Shown one piece after another: positions 62,708 to 64,000 of a stretch of 64,000 nt of DNA. This DNA comes from Haloferax sp. Atlit-12N (lineage in GTDB: Archaea; Halobacteriota; Halobacteria; Halobacteriales; Haloferacaceae), in contig NZ_PSYW01000001.1 of the NCBI RefSeq assembly GCF_003383095.1, forward strand, positions 1,364,001-1,428,000, written 5' to 3'. The notes under the pieces were generated by a model, which saw nothing but the letters and a program-made list of their open reading frames with translations, made no database searches and had not been told where the DNA came from. The stretch's first letter is position 1, and every line of letters begins with the position of its first letter. A program made the position numbers and the translations under genes.

Positions 62708-63747
62708 GCGACCAACTCACTGCGGGCGTCGTCGGCGGCTCCGGCTTCACCGGCGGCGAACTGCTCCGCCTGCTCGACGGCCACCCGAACTTCGACGTCG
62801 AACAGGCGACGAGCCGCTCCTACGAGCGCAAGACCGTCGGCCATGTCCACCCGAACCTTCGTCACCTCGACCTCCGTTTCACCTCGCCGGAGGACCTCGA
62901 ATCAGTCGACGTGCTGTTCACGGCGACGCCCCACGGCGTCTCGATGGAGCACATCGACGCCTTTCAGGACGCGGCGGACACCGTCGTCGACCTCTCTGCG
63001 GACTTCCGTCTCTCCGAGGCGGCGCAGTACGACGAGTGGTACGACGGCCACGTCTGCCCGGAATACCTCGAACAGTCGGAGTACGCGCTCCCCGAACTGA
63101 ACCGCGAGAACCTCCCCGGCGCGGACCTCATCGCCGCGGGCGGCTGTAACGCGACCGCGACGATTCTCGGCCTCAAGCCGCTTTTCGACGCCGGCATCCT
63201 CTCCGGCGACGAGCAGGTCGTCGTGGACGTGAAAGTCGGCTCGTCGGAGGGCGGCGCGGGCGCGAGCAAGGCGTCGTCGCACGCCGAGCGCTCGGGCATC
63301 GTCCGCCCCTACGCGCCGACCGGCCACCGCCACGAGGCCGAAATCGAGGAGTACCTCGGCCTCTCGGTCTCGTTTACCGTCCACGCGGTCGACATGGTTC
63401 GCGGCGCGGCGGCGACCTGTCACGTCTTCCCCGACGGCCCCGTCTCGAAGGGCGACATGTGGAAAGCGTTCCGCGGGTCCTACGGCGACGAACCGTTCAT
63501 GCGAACCGTCGCCGGCGGCGGCGGCGTCTACCGCTACCCGGAACCGAAGTCGGTCGCCGGGACGAACTTCGGCGAGGTCGGCTTCGAAATCGACCCCGGA
63601 AACCGACGACTCGTCGTCTTCTCGGCCATCGACAACATGATGAAAGGCTCCGCGGGGCAGGCGGTCCACGCCGCCAACATCGCGCTCGGGCTGGATGAGA
63701 CCGCCGGACTCGACTTCACCGGCTTCCACCCCATCGGCTCGCCCTGA
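62704..63747 (+). CDS. argC: N-acetyl-/LysW-gamma-glutamyl-phosphate reductase
   Basis: Reduces the LysW-bound glutamyl phosphate to the semialdehyde with NADPH. 347 residues from a GTG at 62704. Rossmann motif VVGGSGFTGGELLRLL and the catalytic cysteine in GGCNATATIL (Cys 148) are present. The conserved SGAGA-type segment reads SSEGGAGASKAS. Followed by argB 54 bases later. Confidence 0.95.
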   Translation: MSDQLTAGVVGGSGFTGGELLRLLDGHPNFDVEQATSRSYERKTVGHVHPNLRHLDLRFTSPEDLESVDVLFTATPHGVSMEHIDAFQDAADTVVDLSADFRLSEAAQYDEWYDGHVCPEYLEQSEYALPELNRENLPGADLIAAGGCNATATILGLKPLFDAGILSGDEQVVVDVKVGSSEGGAGASKASSHAERSGIVRPYAPTGHRHEAEIEEYLGLSVSFTVHAVDMVRGAAATCHVFPDGPVSKGDMWKAFRGSYGDEPFMRTVAGGGGVYRYPEPKSVAGTNFGEVGFEIDPGNRRLVVFSAIDNMMKGSAGQAVHAANIALGLDETAGLDFTGFHPIGSP

Positions 63748-63801
63748 CCGCACCGCCCCCGAACGCTCGCCCCGACCCACGATTTACGCACCATTTCGAC
63801 T

Positions 63802-64000
63802 ATGACAGGATACACACGCGAGGAACTGCTCGCGGCACACGAACAGCTCGTCGATAACGAAGACAACCTCATCGCTGACGGTGGCAAGGAGCCGCCGGTC
63901 GTCGTCAAAATCGGCGGCGCGAAGGCCGTCGACCCGAAGGGAGCCGTCTCCGACGTGGCCCACCTCGTCGCTAACGGCACCGACGTGGTCGTCGTCCACG
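63802..64000 (+). CDS. argB: LysW-glutamate/acetylglutamate kinase (5' part)
   Basis: The start ATG at 63802 and about 66 codons are visible. PPVVVKIGGAKAVDPKGAVS matches the amino-acid kinase N-terminus (ATP-binding Lys-Ile-Gly-Gly). The typical family start would be just before VVVKIGG; here about 30 extra residues (MTGYTREELLAAHEQLVDNE onward) precede it. Third kinase step of the LysW arginine route. The rest is beyond the window. Confidence 0.9.
   Translation, partial: MTGYTREELLAAHEQLVDNEDNLIADGGKEPPVVVKIGGAKAVDPKGAVSDVAHLVANGTDVVVVH

Overview
This window is high-GC chromosomal DNA from a haloarchaeon, very probably Haloferax. The proteins are strongly acidic, with heavy G/C at third codon positions. 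Many start sites look leaderless, with a TTTA-type TATA box about 28-30 bases before the start codon. Several families are, to my knowledge, haloarchaeal only. radA, a PolD large subunit with an intein, hem genes and the LysW-type arg cluster together match what I remember of the Haloferax volcanii chromosome. The species call rests on recognition, not on an alignment.

Layout. 1-2.2 kb: a partial FAD oxidoreductase and radA (minus strand). 2.2-4.9 kb: a visibly AT-richer insert with three co-oriented unknown genes (a Tat-exported protein, a lipoprotein and a small membrane protein) beside a wrecked IS110-type transposase. 4.9-6.4 kb: pspAB-htpX, a membrane-stress pair. 6.5-17.6 kb: a PRTase, NMD3, an XPD/DinG-type helicase, a YkgJ-type protein, an NmrA-like protein, a PHP-domain protein, a DedA protein and many small haloarchaeal families. 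17.7-30 kb: tetrapyrrole genes (hemB, hemL, hemC, SUMT, hemD), with two complete amt-glnK ammonium modules between hemB and hemL. 30-38.4 kb: RecJ-like DHH protein, PPK2, a channel-like NAD-binding protein, DoxX, NifU, sulfatase-like protein, PanE-like protein and a rubredoxin-like protein.

38.4-44.7 kb: a large non-coding stretch with a tandem repeat of about 97 bp. The repeat copies the 3' end of polC, including its C-terminal PCNA-binding motif and an oligo-T tract. Next come polC with a 495-residue intein in its catalytic motif, and a PPC/DUF296 gene. 45-52 kb: a dipeptide/oligopeptide ABC transporter operon (dppABCDF) with a possible 11-codon coupling ORF before dppB. 52.4-58.4 kb: CBS protein, glyS, dolichol kinase-like protein and a two-gene CPA2 antiporter. 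58.4-64 kb: argG-argH-lysW-argX-argC-argB, arginine synthesis on the LysW carrier. It is preceded by a possible arginine-rich leader peptide that ends in a small hairpin.

I see no rRNA, tRNA or CRISPR array. The items most worth a second look are the polC 3' repeat, the arginine-rich leader before argG, a LysW with no zinc cysteines, the paired amt promoters with a shared motif, and the AT-rich secreted-protein island.
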